Shown here one piece after another: positions 9,106 to 19,450 of a stretch of DNA of 64,000 nucleotides. Position 1 is the first letter of the stretch. Each line of letters opens with the position of its first letter. The notes beneath the pieces were generated by a model. The model searched no databases, was not told the DNA's origin, and was given only the letters and a program-made list of their open reading frames with translations. The translations under genes and the position numbers were made by a program. This DNA comes from an uncultured Algibacter sp. (GTDB lineage: Bacteria; Bacteroidota; Bacteroidia; Flavobacteriales; Flavobacteriaceae): positions 862,492 to 926,491 of the forward strand of contig NZ_CANLGU010000001.1 of the NCBI RefSeq assembly GCF_947490405.1. The letters run 5' to 3'.

Positions 9106-9144
9106 AAATCCGAAGCCGTTAAACAAACTGTTTCGGATTTTTTG
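9106..9144 (+). terminator. terminator of the small unit at 8963-9144
   Basis: AAATCCGAA, a 17-base loop, TTCGGATTT followed by a T-rich run. The nine-base stem is perfect. The loop is long for a terminator. Confidence 0.65.
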
Positions 9145-9213
9145 TTTTCAGTCGTTAGCGTTCTGCTAAACCATTTCCAAAAACAGTTTAGAAAAAATAA
9201 ACAAATTGTATTG

Positions 9214-9307
9214 TTATTCTGAGCACAGTTGAAGCATTTCATATCAATTTACAAACATCAAATTATTAATTAAAAAAGATCCTGAAACAATCCCGAAAGC
9301 TTTCGGG
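9214..9307. repeat. remnants of short dispersed hairpin repeats
   Basis: ATTCTGAGCACAGTTGAAGC near 9215 resembles the widespread ATTCTGAGCGCAGTCGAAG intergenic repeat of Bacteroidota (recognised from memory). CCCGAAAGCTTTCGGG at 9292-9307 is a perfect 16-bp palindrome immediately before the next gene. Apart from these, the small unit at 8963-9144 and the ribosome binding site of the next gene, nothing else is seen between 8830 and 9323. Confidence 0.45.
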
Positions 9308-9323
9308 GCAAGAGGAGGAAACA

Positions 9324-9860
9324 ATGGACACAAATTTGTTAAACAATTATGTGCTTAAAGCTATAGATGCTTATCCATACGATTTAGAAGAAACTGTAGA
9401 AAATTTAAACTACGCCTTGTCTTACGAAGCCAATAATGCTTACGCTTTGTATTTAATAGGACGTTTACAAGCCGAACAATTTGGCGATTACGAAAAAGCA
9501 AAACAGTATTACGCTGAGGCTTTGGCTAATAAAATGGATTTTCAAAAAGTATATCCAAAATATATTTTGGTATTGATATGGAATGAAGATTACGAGGAAG
9601 CTCAAAAATTAATAGACTTTGCCTTTACCATAAAAGGATTAAATAAGGCTGAAGTTTGGTTAAGACAAGGACAATTACTTGAGAATCTTCAAGCGTACAA
9701 AAAAGCGATTAAAGCACTAAAAAAAGCTACATTATTTAGCTGTAATGATGAGTTTACAGGTTTTATTAATTCTGAAATATCAAGAATTAAAGACAAAATA
9801 AAACCTAAAAAGCAGAAATCATCCAAAAATAAAAAAGCTAAAAGAAAGAAAAACAAATAA
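9324..9860 (+). CDS. small TPR protein with lysine-rich tail
   Basis: 178 residues. TPR-like helices are seen at about 20-60 (ENLNYALSYEANNAYALYL), 65-100 (GDYEKAKQYYAEAL) and 105-150 (WLRQGQLLENLQAYKKAIKAL). The last 25 residues are strongly basic (PKKQKSSKNKKAKRKKNK), as in RNA- or ribosome-binding tails. A strong AGAGGAGG ribosome binding site lies 6 bp before the ATG, which is unusual for this phylum where such sites are weak. The gene ends 9 bp before the second palindrome and is on the same strand as the tRNA-rtcB unit. Its exact role is unknown. Confidence 0.7.
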   Translation: MDTNLLNNYVLKAIDAYPYDLEETVENLNYALSYEANNAYALYLIGRLQAEQFGDYEKAKQYYAEALANKMDFQKVYPKYILVLIWNEDYEEAQKLIDFAFTIKGLNKAEVWLRQGQLLENLQAYKKAIKALKKATLFSCNDEFTGFINSEISRIKDKIKPKKQKSSKNKKAKRKKNK

Positions 9861-9868
9861 ATTATTTA

Positions 9869-9889
9869 CTACGCAAAAACATTGCGCAA
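9869..9889. promoter_or_regulatory. palindromic operator of the tRNA-rtcB unit
   Basis: CTACGCAA, five bases (AAACA), TTGCGCAA. It matches the operator at 6223-6243 at 14 of 16 arm positions with the same spacer length and an A-rich spacer. It lies just upstream of a possible -7 box at 9898-9905 and replaces the usual -33 region, so a bound protein would directly affect initiation. Confidence 0.7.
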
Positions 9890-9897
9890 TATCATGG

Positions 9898-9905
9898 AAT
9901 ATTTG
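9898..9905 (+). promoter_or_regulatory. candidate -7 box of the tRNA-rtcB unit
   Basis: AATATTTG matches TAnnTTTG with one mismatch, eight bases after the palindrome. No -33 TTG is present at 19-21 bases upstream, as might be expected for a regulated promoter. Confidence 0.4.
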
Positions 9906-9920
9906 CAGAGTAATTAATTA

Positions 9921-9981
9921 AAAGCCTTTTGGAATCAGGCTTTAAAAGTAGTGCTCCACCAGACGAGGAAGCTGGTGGGGC
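9921..9981 (+). ncRNA. two leader hairpins ahead of the tRNA-like genes
   Basis: Hairpin 1 is AAAGCCT, nine bases, AGGCTTT (9921-9943), perfect and without a following T run. Hairpin 2 is GCTCCACCAG, a nine-base purine-rich loop (ACGAGGAAG), CTGGTGGGGC (9953-9981), ten pairs with one G:U. They lie between the promoter and the tRNA-like genes and would form part of the same transcript. They are not terminators. A role as a separate structured RNA, for example Y-RNA-like, is speculation. Confidence 0.5.
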
Positions 9982-9990
9982 TTAATGAAA

Positions 9991-10063
9991 CTGGGAAGAT
10001 AACGATTGGTTGTTTACTCGCTTTGGATGCGAGAGGTTGCAGGTTCGAGTCCTGCTTCTCAGA
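9991..10063 (+). tRNA. tRNA-Pro(UGG)-like gene
   Basis: 73 bases fold as a cloverleaf. The acceptor is CTGGGAA with TTCTCAG (seven pairs, one G:U, C1-G72 as in bacterial tRNA-Pro). The anticodon stem is CTCGC with GCGAG and the loop TTTGGAT gives UGG. The variable loop has five bases. The T arm is GCAGG, TTCGAGT, CCTGC. The discriminator is A and CCA is not encoded. Odd features: position 8 is G instead of the near-universal U, position 14 is G instead of A, position 21 is T, and the D stem has only three good pairs. This suggests a tRNA mimic or decayed tRNA rather than a normal translational tRNA. Confidence 0.75.
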
Positions 10064-10069
10064 CAAATA

Positions 10070-11978
<1,909 letters not shown>

Positions 11979-12003
11979 GTTCAATAAGTATTTCAAAAAG
12001 GAT

Positions 12004-12033
12004 AAAGCGGCAAATCAAGTTTGTCGCTTTTTT
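12004..12033 (+). terminator. terminator of the tRNA-rtcB operon
   Basis: AAAGCGGCAAA, loop TCAAG, TTTGTCGCTTT then T residues. Eleven pairs with one G:U. It bounds the transcription unit that begins near 9909. Confidence 0.85.
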
Positions 12034-12081
12034 CATAATTCTTCAAACATAAAATCCTTATTTCCCTACCTTTACCTCCCT

Positions 12082-13029
12082 ATGAACACCCATTTTAAAT
12101 CCATCATTCTACAAAAAACAGGAGCCACCTCTTTAGTTGAAAAAGAAACCATCCAAGAATTATGGAGTGGTTATGGTAAAATTATCCGTATTGCTTTAGA
12201 AAACGCTCCTGTAGAAAGCATTGTGATAAAGCACGTGCAATTACCAAATAGCCAAAATCACCCAAGAGGCTGGCATACCGATATTGGGCACCAACGAAAA
12301 TTAAAATCTTACAAAGTAGAAACCACCTGGTATAAAACCTACAGTAAACATTGTAAGGCGCGTTTGCCAAAATGTTTTGGTATTGAAAACTACCAAGACG
12401 AAACCCTTATTATTCTCGAGGATTTAGACGCCGCAGGTTTTCCTTTACGCAAACATAGTGTAGAATGGCACACTATTGAAAAGTGTTTAGAATGGTTGGC
12501 GCAATTTCATGCGAGTTATTTAGGCAAAACACCAAACGAACTTTGGGATGTTGGCACCTATTGGCATTTAGAAACCAGACCTCAAGAACTTGAGGTTTTA
12601 GATGATACAGCTCTAAAGAACGCAGCTAATGCTATTGACAAAAAATTGAACAACTGTAACTTTAAAACCTTTGTACATGGCGATGCTAAATTGGCAAACT
12701 TTTGTTTTTCTAAAAACGGTGCCGTTGCTGGTGTAGATTTTCAATATATTGGTGGTGGATGCGGTATGAAAGATGTTGCTTATTTTATAGGCAGTTGCCT
12801 TAATGAAAGCGAATGCGAACGTTTAGAATCAAAAGTGTTAGACACTTATTTTACGCATTTACACAATGCACTTGGTAAACCAAATAAACCGCTTGAGAAC
12901 GAATGGCGACCTTTATATCATGTAGCTTGGGCAGATTTTCATCGGTTTTTAAAAGGTTGGAGTCCTGGACATTGGAAAATTAATAGTTATAGCGAACGTA
13001 TTACTGCCAAAGTTATCAAAAACCTATAG
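12082..13029 (+). CDS. EcKinase/aminoglycoside-phosphotransferase-like kinase
   Basis: 315 residues from ATG 12082. A protein-kinase-like fold with the catalytic HGDAKLANF (HGDxxxxN) near 214 and a DFQ metal motif ([10 protein letters not shown]) near 234. N-terminal residues ([15 protein letters not shown]) fit the ATP-binding lobe. The substrate is probably a small molecule, as in the ecdysteroid-kinase-like/DUF1679 group. An in-frame ATG at 11944 would extend the protein through the rtcB-operon terminator, so it is rejected. The sequence TACCTTTA just before 12082 may be the -7 box of a near-leaderless mRNA. The next gene begins two bases after the stop. Confidence 0.8.
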   Translation: MNTHFKSIILQKTGATSLVEKETIQELWSGYGKIIRIALENAPVESIVIKHVQLPNSQNHPRGWHTDIGHQRKLKSYKVETTWYKTYSKHCKARLPKCFGIENYQDETLIILEDLDAAGFPLRKHSVEWHTIEKCLEWLAQFHASYLGKTPNELWDVGTYWHLETRPQELEVLDDTALKNAANAIDKKLNNCNFKTFVHGDAKLANFCFSKNGAVAGVDFQYIGGGCGMKDVAYFIGSCLNESECERLESKVLDTYFTHLHNALGKPNKPLENEWRPLYHVAWADFHRFLKGWSPGHWKINSYSERITAKVIKNL

Positions 13030-13031
13030 CA

Positions 13032-13862
13032 ATGGATTTTCAACATTTAACAACTCTAGCTATTGAAGCAGCACTTTCAGCTGGAAAAATCATCAACAAA
13101 TATATAAATAATGCTATTGTTGTGGAGCAAAAAGAAGGCGGTTCTACCTACGCCTCTCAAGTCGTCACAAAAGTAGACCGTGAATGTGAACGTATTATTT
13201 TGTCGTATTTGCAACCCACTTGTGAAGCGTTTGATATTGGTTTACTATCTGAAGAAACCAAAGATGATGGTAGTAGATTTGAAAAAGATTTCTTTTGGTG
13301 TATAGACCCTTTAGATGGAACACTAGCATTTATTAATAAACAACCTGGGTTTTCGGTTTCTATTGCTTTAATTAGAAAAGATGGCATACCTGTAATAGGC
13401 GTTGTTTTTAATCCTAGTACCGAAACGTTATACCACGCCATAAAAGGACACGGCGCTTATAAAAACAAAAAGCCTTGGCATATTAAAAACACTAACGATT
13501 ATTTAACTTACGTCACCGATAAAAAGTTGAGTGACACACCTAAGCAGGAAAAAATCCAAAATATTCTTAATAAACACAAAATAAGTTTGGGATTAAAAAA
13601 CATTAAAGAGATATCGGGTGCGGGCGCAGTAATGTGTGCCATTGTAGTATTAGAAAACGGACCCGCTTGTTTTTTAAAACTGCCTAAAACAGCAACTGGT
13701 GGCGGTAGCATTTGGGATTATGCGGCAACTGCTTGCATATATCAGGAACTAGACTTACCTGCGAAAAGTTTTAATGGTTCACCATTAAATTTGAATAAAA
13801 AGGGGAACACATTTATGAATAAAACAGGCGTTTATTACTCCAATTTTAAAAATTGCAGTTGA
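13032..13862 (+). CDS. cysQ: 3'(2'),5'-bisphosphate nucleotidase CysQ-like
   Basis: 276 residues of the inositol-monophosphatase superfamily. Metal-binding motifs are EET near 75, DPLDGTLAF near 95-103 and GGSIWDYAATA near 225. CysQ hydrolyses 3'-phosphoadenosine 5'-phosphate made in sulfate assimilation. The closest alternative is an inositol-phosphatase-like enzyme of other specificity. The start lies two bases after the kinase stop, so the two are co-transcribed. The last 28 bases overlap the 3' end of the convergent FG-GAP gene. Confidence 0.75.
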   Translation: MDFQHLTTLAIEAALSAGKIINKYINNAIVVEQKEGGSTYASQVVTKVDRECERIILSYLQPTCEAFDIGLLSEETKDDGSRFEKDFFWCIDPLDGTLAFINKQPGFSVSIALIRKDGIPVIGVVFNPSTETLYHAIKGHGAYKNKKPWHIKNTNDYLTYVTDKKLSDTPKQEKIQNILNKHKISLGLKNIKEISGAGAVMCAIVVLENGPACFLKLPKTATGGGSIWDYAATACIYQELDLPAKSFNGSPLNLNKKGNTFMNKTGVYYSNFKNCS

Positions 13863-16800
13863 CTATCAGCATTAAACAACACCAAATGTAATTTGTCATT
13901 TATCCGAATCTGCTCTATAGCCTTAGTTTCGGTATTAGAAATAGTTTGATTTAAAGTAGTAAATTTTGAGTTGCCGCTAGCTTTCAACATATAACCTTGT
14001 GATGCATCATAACGCACCGTTTCCACCTCAGCGTCATACATGGTTCCTACACCTATTACTTCTGGTGTTTCATCTTTATCACAATCCAAAAATTCGAAAT
14101 CTAAGGTTGGTCCAAATTGCGCTTTATTGGGCAATCTGCGAAATTCAAAATTAGAGTTCCCTTTGTTTTCAATATAATAAGAACTAAAGGTTGTTGCACT
14201 TAAATGCAATGCATTCTCAATAGTTTCTTTACCGTAAACATCAAAAATAGTAGCATTTGCAAATGCTTTATAAGATGCAATTTTATCCTTTAAAAAAGGC
14301 GTTTGTTGGGTAGAACATTCTTTCCCACGAAGCGGAAATACATCACCATTATACGTTTTACTTAATGCAAAATCGTAGCTGTCATTATTATCAAAATAAT
14401 TGGCATAAATATGCAGTGGTTTTGTCTCTGTAGGATGAAATTTATTGTTTTCTCCAAAATTCCCAACAAAGTAATCTTCGTCGCCATCGTTATCAAAATC
14501 AATCGCTTTAATTGTTTGAAACCAGCCAGTTTTAGAATCGCTAGGTAATTCTACTTTTTTAAAAATACCTTTATGGTTATTTAAAAACGTTACTGGCATC
14601 CATTCGCCCACCACAATTAAATCAGAATCGCCATCACCGTCATAATCTGAAAACACCGCATTATTTACCAAACCTATGTGCTGTAATGCTTTTGCTCGTT
14701 TGTTTGTGGCGTTTATAAACGTACCGTTTCTATTTTCAAGCAAGTATGATTCTGGTGCTTTAGGGTATTTTCCAGGAACCACACGTCCGCCAACAAACAA
14801 ATCTATATCGCCATCGCCATCAAAATCATCTGCGGTAATCGCTTTAGTAACGTTTAATATGTTTGGCAATCTTCCTTTAGAAAATTCACCCTTTCCATTA
14901 TTTATGTATAAGCGGTCTTGTTGCAGCTTGTCGTTTTTGGGCAAACTATAATTTCCAGAGGCCACATAGAGGTCTTCATCACCATCATTATCCGCATCAA
15001 AAAACAAAGCATTATTAGCATTGTATGCTTTATCTTTTTCGAAAATTGGTTGGTTAGATAATGTGAATTCTCCTCTTGTATTTTGAAAATATACTTCAGA
15101 AGAAAAACCTGCTGTATTGCCTAGAAACAAATCCTCTAAACCATCATTATTTACATCAGCAACTGTTAAAGCTGCATCAATTGTAGATTGTTTTTGTGGT
15201 AATAAGACTTGAAGATTGTAATCGTTAAATTTTACCGATTGGTGTTTGTAATTGATGCCTAATGCTGAAGCCGAAATACTTTTAAAACGTAAATCTGTAG
15301 TTTCAATAATGGTATCGTTTTCTTTTGCATTTTTATGCGCTAAGGTTATATGTTGGTTGGTTTTAATCTGGGTTAGCGTTTCTTGTTTGCCATCATTCCA
15401 AATTACTTTTAAACTGTCAATACGTTTTAATTTATCCAAGCCAAAAATTAAATTATTAGTTACCGTAGATTGATAACCTCTAGATGTATAAACCGGTTTT
15501 ACTTGCTGTAAATTACCAGCATAAACCAAAACTTTAGCGCCAATACCGTTTTTGTTTGTATTTGAACCTTCTAAGTTTATTTTAATATAATTAGCAATAC
15601 TATTATTTCTATAAATAGACGCTTTATCAGATTGGTTGTTAAGTACCAAATCTAAATCGCCATCGTTATCAAAATCTGCATAAGCGGCACCATTTGAATT
15701 AATTTTTGTATCAAATCCAAAGGCAAGAGACATATTTTTAAAAGTAAGATCTTTATTATTTAGAAACATGTAGTTTTCTAATTTTGCCGAAGGTATCAGT
15801 TGTAGTGCCGTTTCTAAGTTTTGCCTTTCGTCAAATTTTGACAATTTTTTCCCCATCTCTTTCCTAAAATCCTGATTGGCAATATCCTTATCAATACCAT
15901 TAGTTACAAACACATCGTTGTAGCCATCATTATTAAAATCGGCTACCAAAGGTGCCCAACTCCAGTCGGTATTGGCAATGCCCGAAAACTGCCCAATTTC
16001 ACTATACGTGCCATTGCCCATATTTAACTGTAACATGTTGGACATGTATTGATGATGCCAACCTCTATATACCATGCGGTTAAATTTGGCAATATCCATA
16101 GAGGCCATGTTTTCTTTTCCGCGTTTTCTATCGGCAGCAGACATATCTAAAACTACCAAATCGGGTTTTAAATCATTGTTAATATCGGCAAAATCAGAAC
16201 CCATACTGTTGTTAGAAATGTGTTTAAATCTGGTTAACACCTCATCTGTAAATGTGCCATCTTTATTGTTTATCCATAGAAAATCGGGTTCTAAAAAATC
16301 GTTGGCTACGTAAATATCTGGCCAATTATCATTATTAAAGTCACCAATAGATGCACTTAAGCCCCAAGCTTTCTTTTGTATGCCAGCTGCTTTAGATACA
16401 TCAACGAATTTTCCATTATCATTTCTAAATAATTTATCTAAATCATCTTTAGTAATTCGGGTTTGTAAACTTGGGTTTAGTAATGTTTGCAATTTGGCTT
16501 CTAAACTATGATTTACCAAATACATATCTAGATCGCCATCTTTATCGTAGTCAAAAAAATAGGCTTGCGTAGAAAACCCATATTCTTTTAAACCATACTC
16601 TAGAGCTTGCTCTTTAAATTTGTTGTTTTTTTGATTGATATAAAGCTTGTTTTGTCTTAAACTTCTACTTTTTACAGAAGCCGATTTACATACGTAAATA
16701 TCTAACCAACCATCGTTATTTATATCTATCATGCTAACTCCTGTAGACCATCCTTTAGCATCTGCAACACCTGCCGATTTTGTAATGTCTTCAAAAACAA

Positions 16801-17104
16801 AATTACCTTTATTGAGGTATAACGTGTTTGAATTTTGATTTGATGTAAAGTAAATATCCTCTAACCCATCATTATTAATATCACCAACTGCAACACCGCC
16901 ACCATTATAAATATAGGAGTAATTTAAAAAGTTGAAATCGGGTGTTTCTTTAATAGAATTTTGAAAATTGATGTTAGAATGGCTCGAAGGAATATTGGTA
17001 AACATGATGTTTTTGCCATCATTATAAGGTGGTGGTAAATCATCCTTACAGGATAAGCATGCAATAGCAATTATAAGATAGAAATGTTTTTTTAAAATCA
17101 TCAA
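13835..17104 (-). CDS. FG-GAP/VCBS-repeat lipoprotein with ASPIC/UnbV domain
   Basis: 1089 residues. A lipoprotein signal ends at CLSC19 followed by KDD, as in surface-exposed Bacteroidota lipoproteins. More than ten repeats with Ca2+-loop cores such as DINNDGLED, DYDKDGDLD and DFNNDGYND predict one or two beta-propellers. An ASPIC/UnbV domain lies near 510-590 (NGIGAKVLVYAGN, IDSLKVIWNDGK). This is the CRTAC1-like family; it probably binds glycans or proteins at the outer membrane, but its substrate is unknown. The next gene upstream, an RND-type transporter, is 33 bp away on the same strand. Its 3' end overlaps cysQ. Confidence 0.85.
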   Translation of the reverse strand: MMILKKHFYLIIAIACLSCKDDLPPPYNDGKNIMFTNIPSSHSNINFQNSIKETPDFNFLNYSYIYNGGGVAVGDINNDGLEDIYFTSNQNSNTLYLNKGNFVFEDITKSAGVADAKGWSTGVSMIDINNDGWLDIYVCKSASVKSRSLRQNKLYINQKNNKFKEQALEYGLKEYGFSTQAYFFDYDKDGDLDMYLVNHSLEAKLQTLLNPSLQTRITKDDLDKLFRNDNGKFVDVSKAAGIQKKAWGLSASIGDFNNDNWPDIYVANDFLEPDFLWINNKDGTFTDEVLTRFKHISNNSMGSDFADINNDLKPDLVVLDMSAADRKRGKENMASMDIAKFNRMVYRGWHHQYMSNMLQLNMGNGTYSEIGQFSGIANTDWSWAPLVADFNNDGYNDVFVTNGIDKDIANQDFRKEMGKKLSKFDERQNLETALQLIPSAKLENYMFLNNKDLTFKNMSLAFGFDTKINSNGAAYADFDNDGDLDLVLNNQSDKASIYRNNSIANYIKINLEGSNTNKNGIGAKVLVYAGNLQQVKPVYTSRGYQSTVTNNLIFGLDKLKRIDSLKVIWNDGKQETLTQIKTNQHITLAHKNAKENDTIIETTDLRFKSISASALGINYKHQSVKFNDYNLQVLLPQKQSTIDAALTVADVNNDGLEDLFLGNTAGFSSEVYFQNTRGEFTLSNQPIFEKDKAYNANNALFFDADNDGDEDLYVASGNYSLPKNDKLQQDRLYINNGKGEFSKGRLPNILNVTKAITADDFDGDGDIDLFVGGRVVPGKYPKAPESYLLENRNGTFINATNKRAKALQHIGLVNNAVFSDYDGDGDSDLIVVGEWMPVTFLNNHKGIFKKVELPSDSKTGWFQTIKAIDFDNDGDEDYFVGNFGENNKFHPTETKPLHIYANYFDNNDSYDFALSKTYNGDVFPLRGKECSTQQTPFLKDKIASYKAFANATIFDVYGKETIENALHLSATTFSSYYIENKGNSNFEFRRLPNKAQFGPTLDFEFLDCDKDETPEVIGVGTMYDAEVETVRYDASQGYMLKASGNSKFTTLNQTISNTETKAIEQIRINDKLHLVLFNADSQLQFLKLE

Positions 17105-17137
17105 TTTTCTACTTTTAACCCAAGATAATAAATTATG

Positions 17138-19390
17138 TTACCTGTCAAAAGTTTTTAATAAGGCTGGTAAGTAAAAAATATCAGTGATTAAAGCAATAGA
17201 TACCGTTACTGCACAAAGTAACCCAAAATGACTCACTGAAGGCACCGCACTAGAACTGATAATTAAAAATCCGCCAACTAATGCAATTGTAGTAGAAAAA
17301 AGTGCTGTACCAGTATACATCATAGCACTATTCATTCGTGCTTCAGGAGAATCTTTTACTTGTTTAGTTCTCTTGTATTTATAAACCAAATGAATAGTAT
17401 CGTCCATGGCTATACCCAGCATTATTGGCGTAATCATAGCTGTTGTGACATCCAAAGTAATATCAAACCAACTCATTATAATAGCGAGTACTACAAGTGG
17501 CAAAACATTTGGAATTAGTACTAAAAGAGTCGTTCTTATGTTTCGAATAAATACCCATAAACATAAAAACCCAACGATAAATGCCACAAAAAATGATTTG
17601 AATTGCGTTTCCAATATAAAATTATTTAGCTGCGCAAAAACCACTGCAAAACCATTAATTTTTAGTTTGTATTTTTCTATAGGAAAGGTGTTTTTAAAAT
17701 CATGTTCTATTTCAAACAACAGCTGCTCTAGTTGAGACGTATTCATTTCCTTGAAGCTAATAGTAATACCTGCTGAAGTAAAATCATTTGAAAATAATTT
17801 AAAAAAACTGTTTTCTTTAGCATCTATGGAAGCTAACGTATTTTCAATTTTTTCTTTTGAAATATTTGTTTGAAACAACACGGGTGTACGACTCTCCAAA
17901 AAAGACTTAACATCTACTACAGATACAGGAGCTGCAATCAGTGAATTTTGTTCTAATTTAACTTGAAATTCTTCCAAATAACCTATCGCTTCTTTGTGTA
18001 ATATTTTATTGCCATTTAACATTGAAATATCAAGTTGGATTCTAGAGCTTCCATTTAACTTACTTTCAACTATTCTTAAATCTTGTTTTGCTTGCCCTTC
18101 TGCTAAAAGATCTAAAGAATTGGTATCAATCTTCACTTGAAAAATAGAGTAAATACCATATATCAAAATAATAGAAAACCCTAATATAATTCTAGTTTTA
18201 TATCGTGTTGTGAATCTGTTTAACCAATGGATTACTTTGGTTTGACTTATAAAACTTAGTCTTAAAACAGGTTTTGTTTCTTTAAAATTAAGCGTCATAA
18301 AACTAAACCCGATAATAGTAATTATGTATACTAATAAAAAAGTTAAAACAAGACCAATACACGTAAATATTCCCATGTTTTTAAATGCTGGTAATGGTGA
18401 TAAGTATAATGCAAAATACCCAACAAAGGTTGTAAGGGTGGTATAAAAACAAGGGGTAAAGCTTTTTCTAATCGCTAGTGTAATTAGCTCAATTTTATCA
18501 AAATTTTTGTTTTTAAGTCCTTCTTTGTGATAAATATTAATAATATGAACTGCATCACTTACACTGTAAACCATTAGAATGGTAGGAATAAGCATTGATA
18601 TCATATTTAAAGCAAAACCAAATGATGTGATAATCCCAAACAGTAATGTTAATGGAATGGCAACAGATAATAACGAGACTAATAAATACCTTTTACTTGG
18701 TAATAAAAACATTAATAAAAGTGTAATTACCAAAACGGTTAAAACCCCAAATAACATGCTCTCTTTATATATACCTAAGCTATATGCTTCATTTAATACT
18801 GGCGGCCCCGTTAGGTAGTAGTTAGGATATTTTTCGGCTATAATTTGCCTGATTTCTCCAGCTATAATTTTACGTTGGGCTTCAATGGTTGGCGTTGGAT
18901 TTAGTTGAATGTAAAAAAATTGATTTTTAAAATCTTTAGTAACCAACTGCGATGCTATGTTAGGTAGTTTAGATAATACATTTTTTAAGCCTTTTTCGCT
19001 TCGTTTTGTATTATATAAATCGTCAAAATTTATTTTGTTATTGGCATAAATAGGGTATTGTGCTTTTGCTAAACTGAATGTAGTTTTTACAAAGGGAAGT
19101 GTCTCAATAGATTGATGCAATTCTAGTAAATGTTCCTTTTCTTTTAAGCCAATAGCGTTTTCAACAGGAAACATGGCAACAAAGATTTCATCAGAACCTA
19201 TTTCTTCTTGAAAATCTATATATGCTTTGTAACTGGGGTCATCTTCTAAAAACCAAATAGATAAAGAGTTGTCAACTGTTAAGTTTTTAATCGTTTGTTG
19301 TGCCGAAAAACACATTAAAACAAAAAGTAAGATAATAATTGGTAAACGATATACTATGATACCGTTTATAAGTTGCTTTAGCTTTTTCAT
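17138..19390 (-). CDS. MMPL/RND-superfamily transporter
   Basis: 750 residues with two homologous halves. Each has a membrane segment, a large periplasmic domain and a cluster of five membrane segments: TM near 13-30, cluster about 215-380; TM near 400-420, cluster about 600-745. The charged motifs of the clusters are visible (MVYSVSDAVHIINIY; GIAMDDTIHLVYKY), matching the proton-relay Asp of the family. Patched/MMPL-like exporters of this single-gene type move lipids or hydrophobic compounds. No membrane-fusion or outer-membrane partner is adjacent. The gene probably forms a unit with the FG-GAP lipoprotein downstream. Confidence 0.85.
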   Translation of the reverse strand: MKKLKQLINGIIVYRLPIIILLFVLMCFSAQQTIKNLTVDNSLSIWFLEDDPSYKAYIDFQEEIGSDEIFVAMFPVENAIGLKEKEHLLELHQSIETLPFVKTTFSLAKAQYPIYANNKINFDDLYNTKRSEKGLKNVLSKLPNIASQLVTKDFKNQFFYIQLNPTPTIEAQRKIIAGEIRQIIAEKYPNYYLTGPPVLNEAYSLGIYKESMLFGVLTVLVITLLLMFLLPSKRYLLVSLLSVAIPLTLLFGIITSFGFALNMISMLIPTILMVYSVSDAVHIINIYHKEGLKNKNFDKIELITLAIRKSFTPCFYTTLTTFVGYFALYLSPLPAFKNMGIFTCIGLVLTFLLVYIITIIGFSFMTLNFKETKPVLRLSFISQTKVIHWLNRFTTRYKTRIILGFSIILIYGIYSIFQVKIDTNSLDLLAEGQAKQDLRIVESKLNGSSRIQLDISMLNGNKILHKEAIGYLEEFQVKLEQNSLIAAPVSVVDVKSFLESRTPVLFQTNISKEKIENTLASIDAKENSFFKLFSNDFTSAGITISFKEMNTSQLEQLLFEIEHDFKNTFPIEKYKLKINGFAVVFAQLNNFILETQFKSFFVAFIVGFLCLWVFIRNIRTTLLVLIPNVLPLVVLAIIMSWFDITLDVTTAMITPIMLGIAMDDTIHLVYKYKRTKQVKDSPEARMNSAMMYTGTALFSTTIALVGGFLIISSSAVPSVSHFGLLCAVTVSIALITDIFYLPALLKTFDR

Positions 19391-19450
19391 TTAGGGAATG
19401 TGCAAACTATATTTTCTGCAAAGATACTTCTTAGTTAATTAATAGATATG

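Noticed and set aside
9895..9908. Sigma-54 promoter before the tRNA-rtcB unit, as in the enterobacterial rtc operon
   Set aside because: TGGAATATTTGCA has GG and GC only seven bases apart instead of ten, and no RtcR-like activator is present.
17406..17735. 109-codon plus-strand frame
   Set aside because: Antisense to the transporter; no promoter or family signal.
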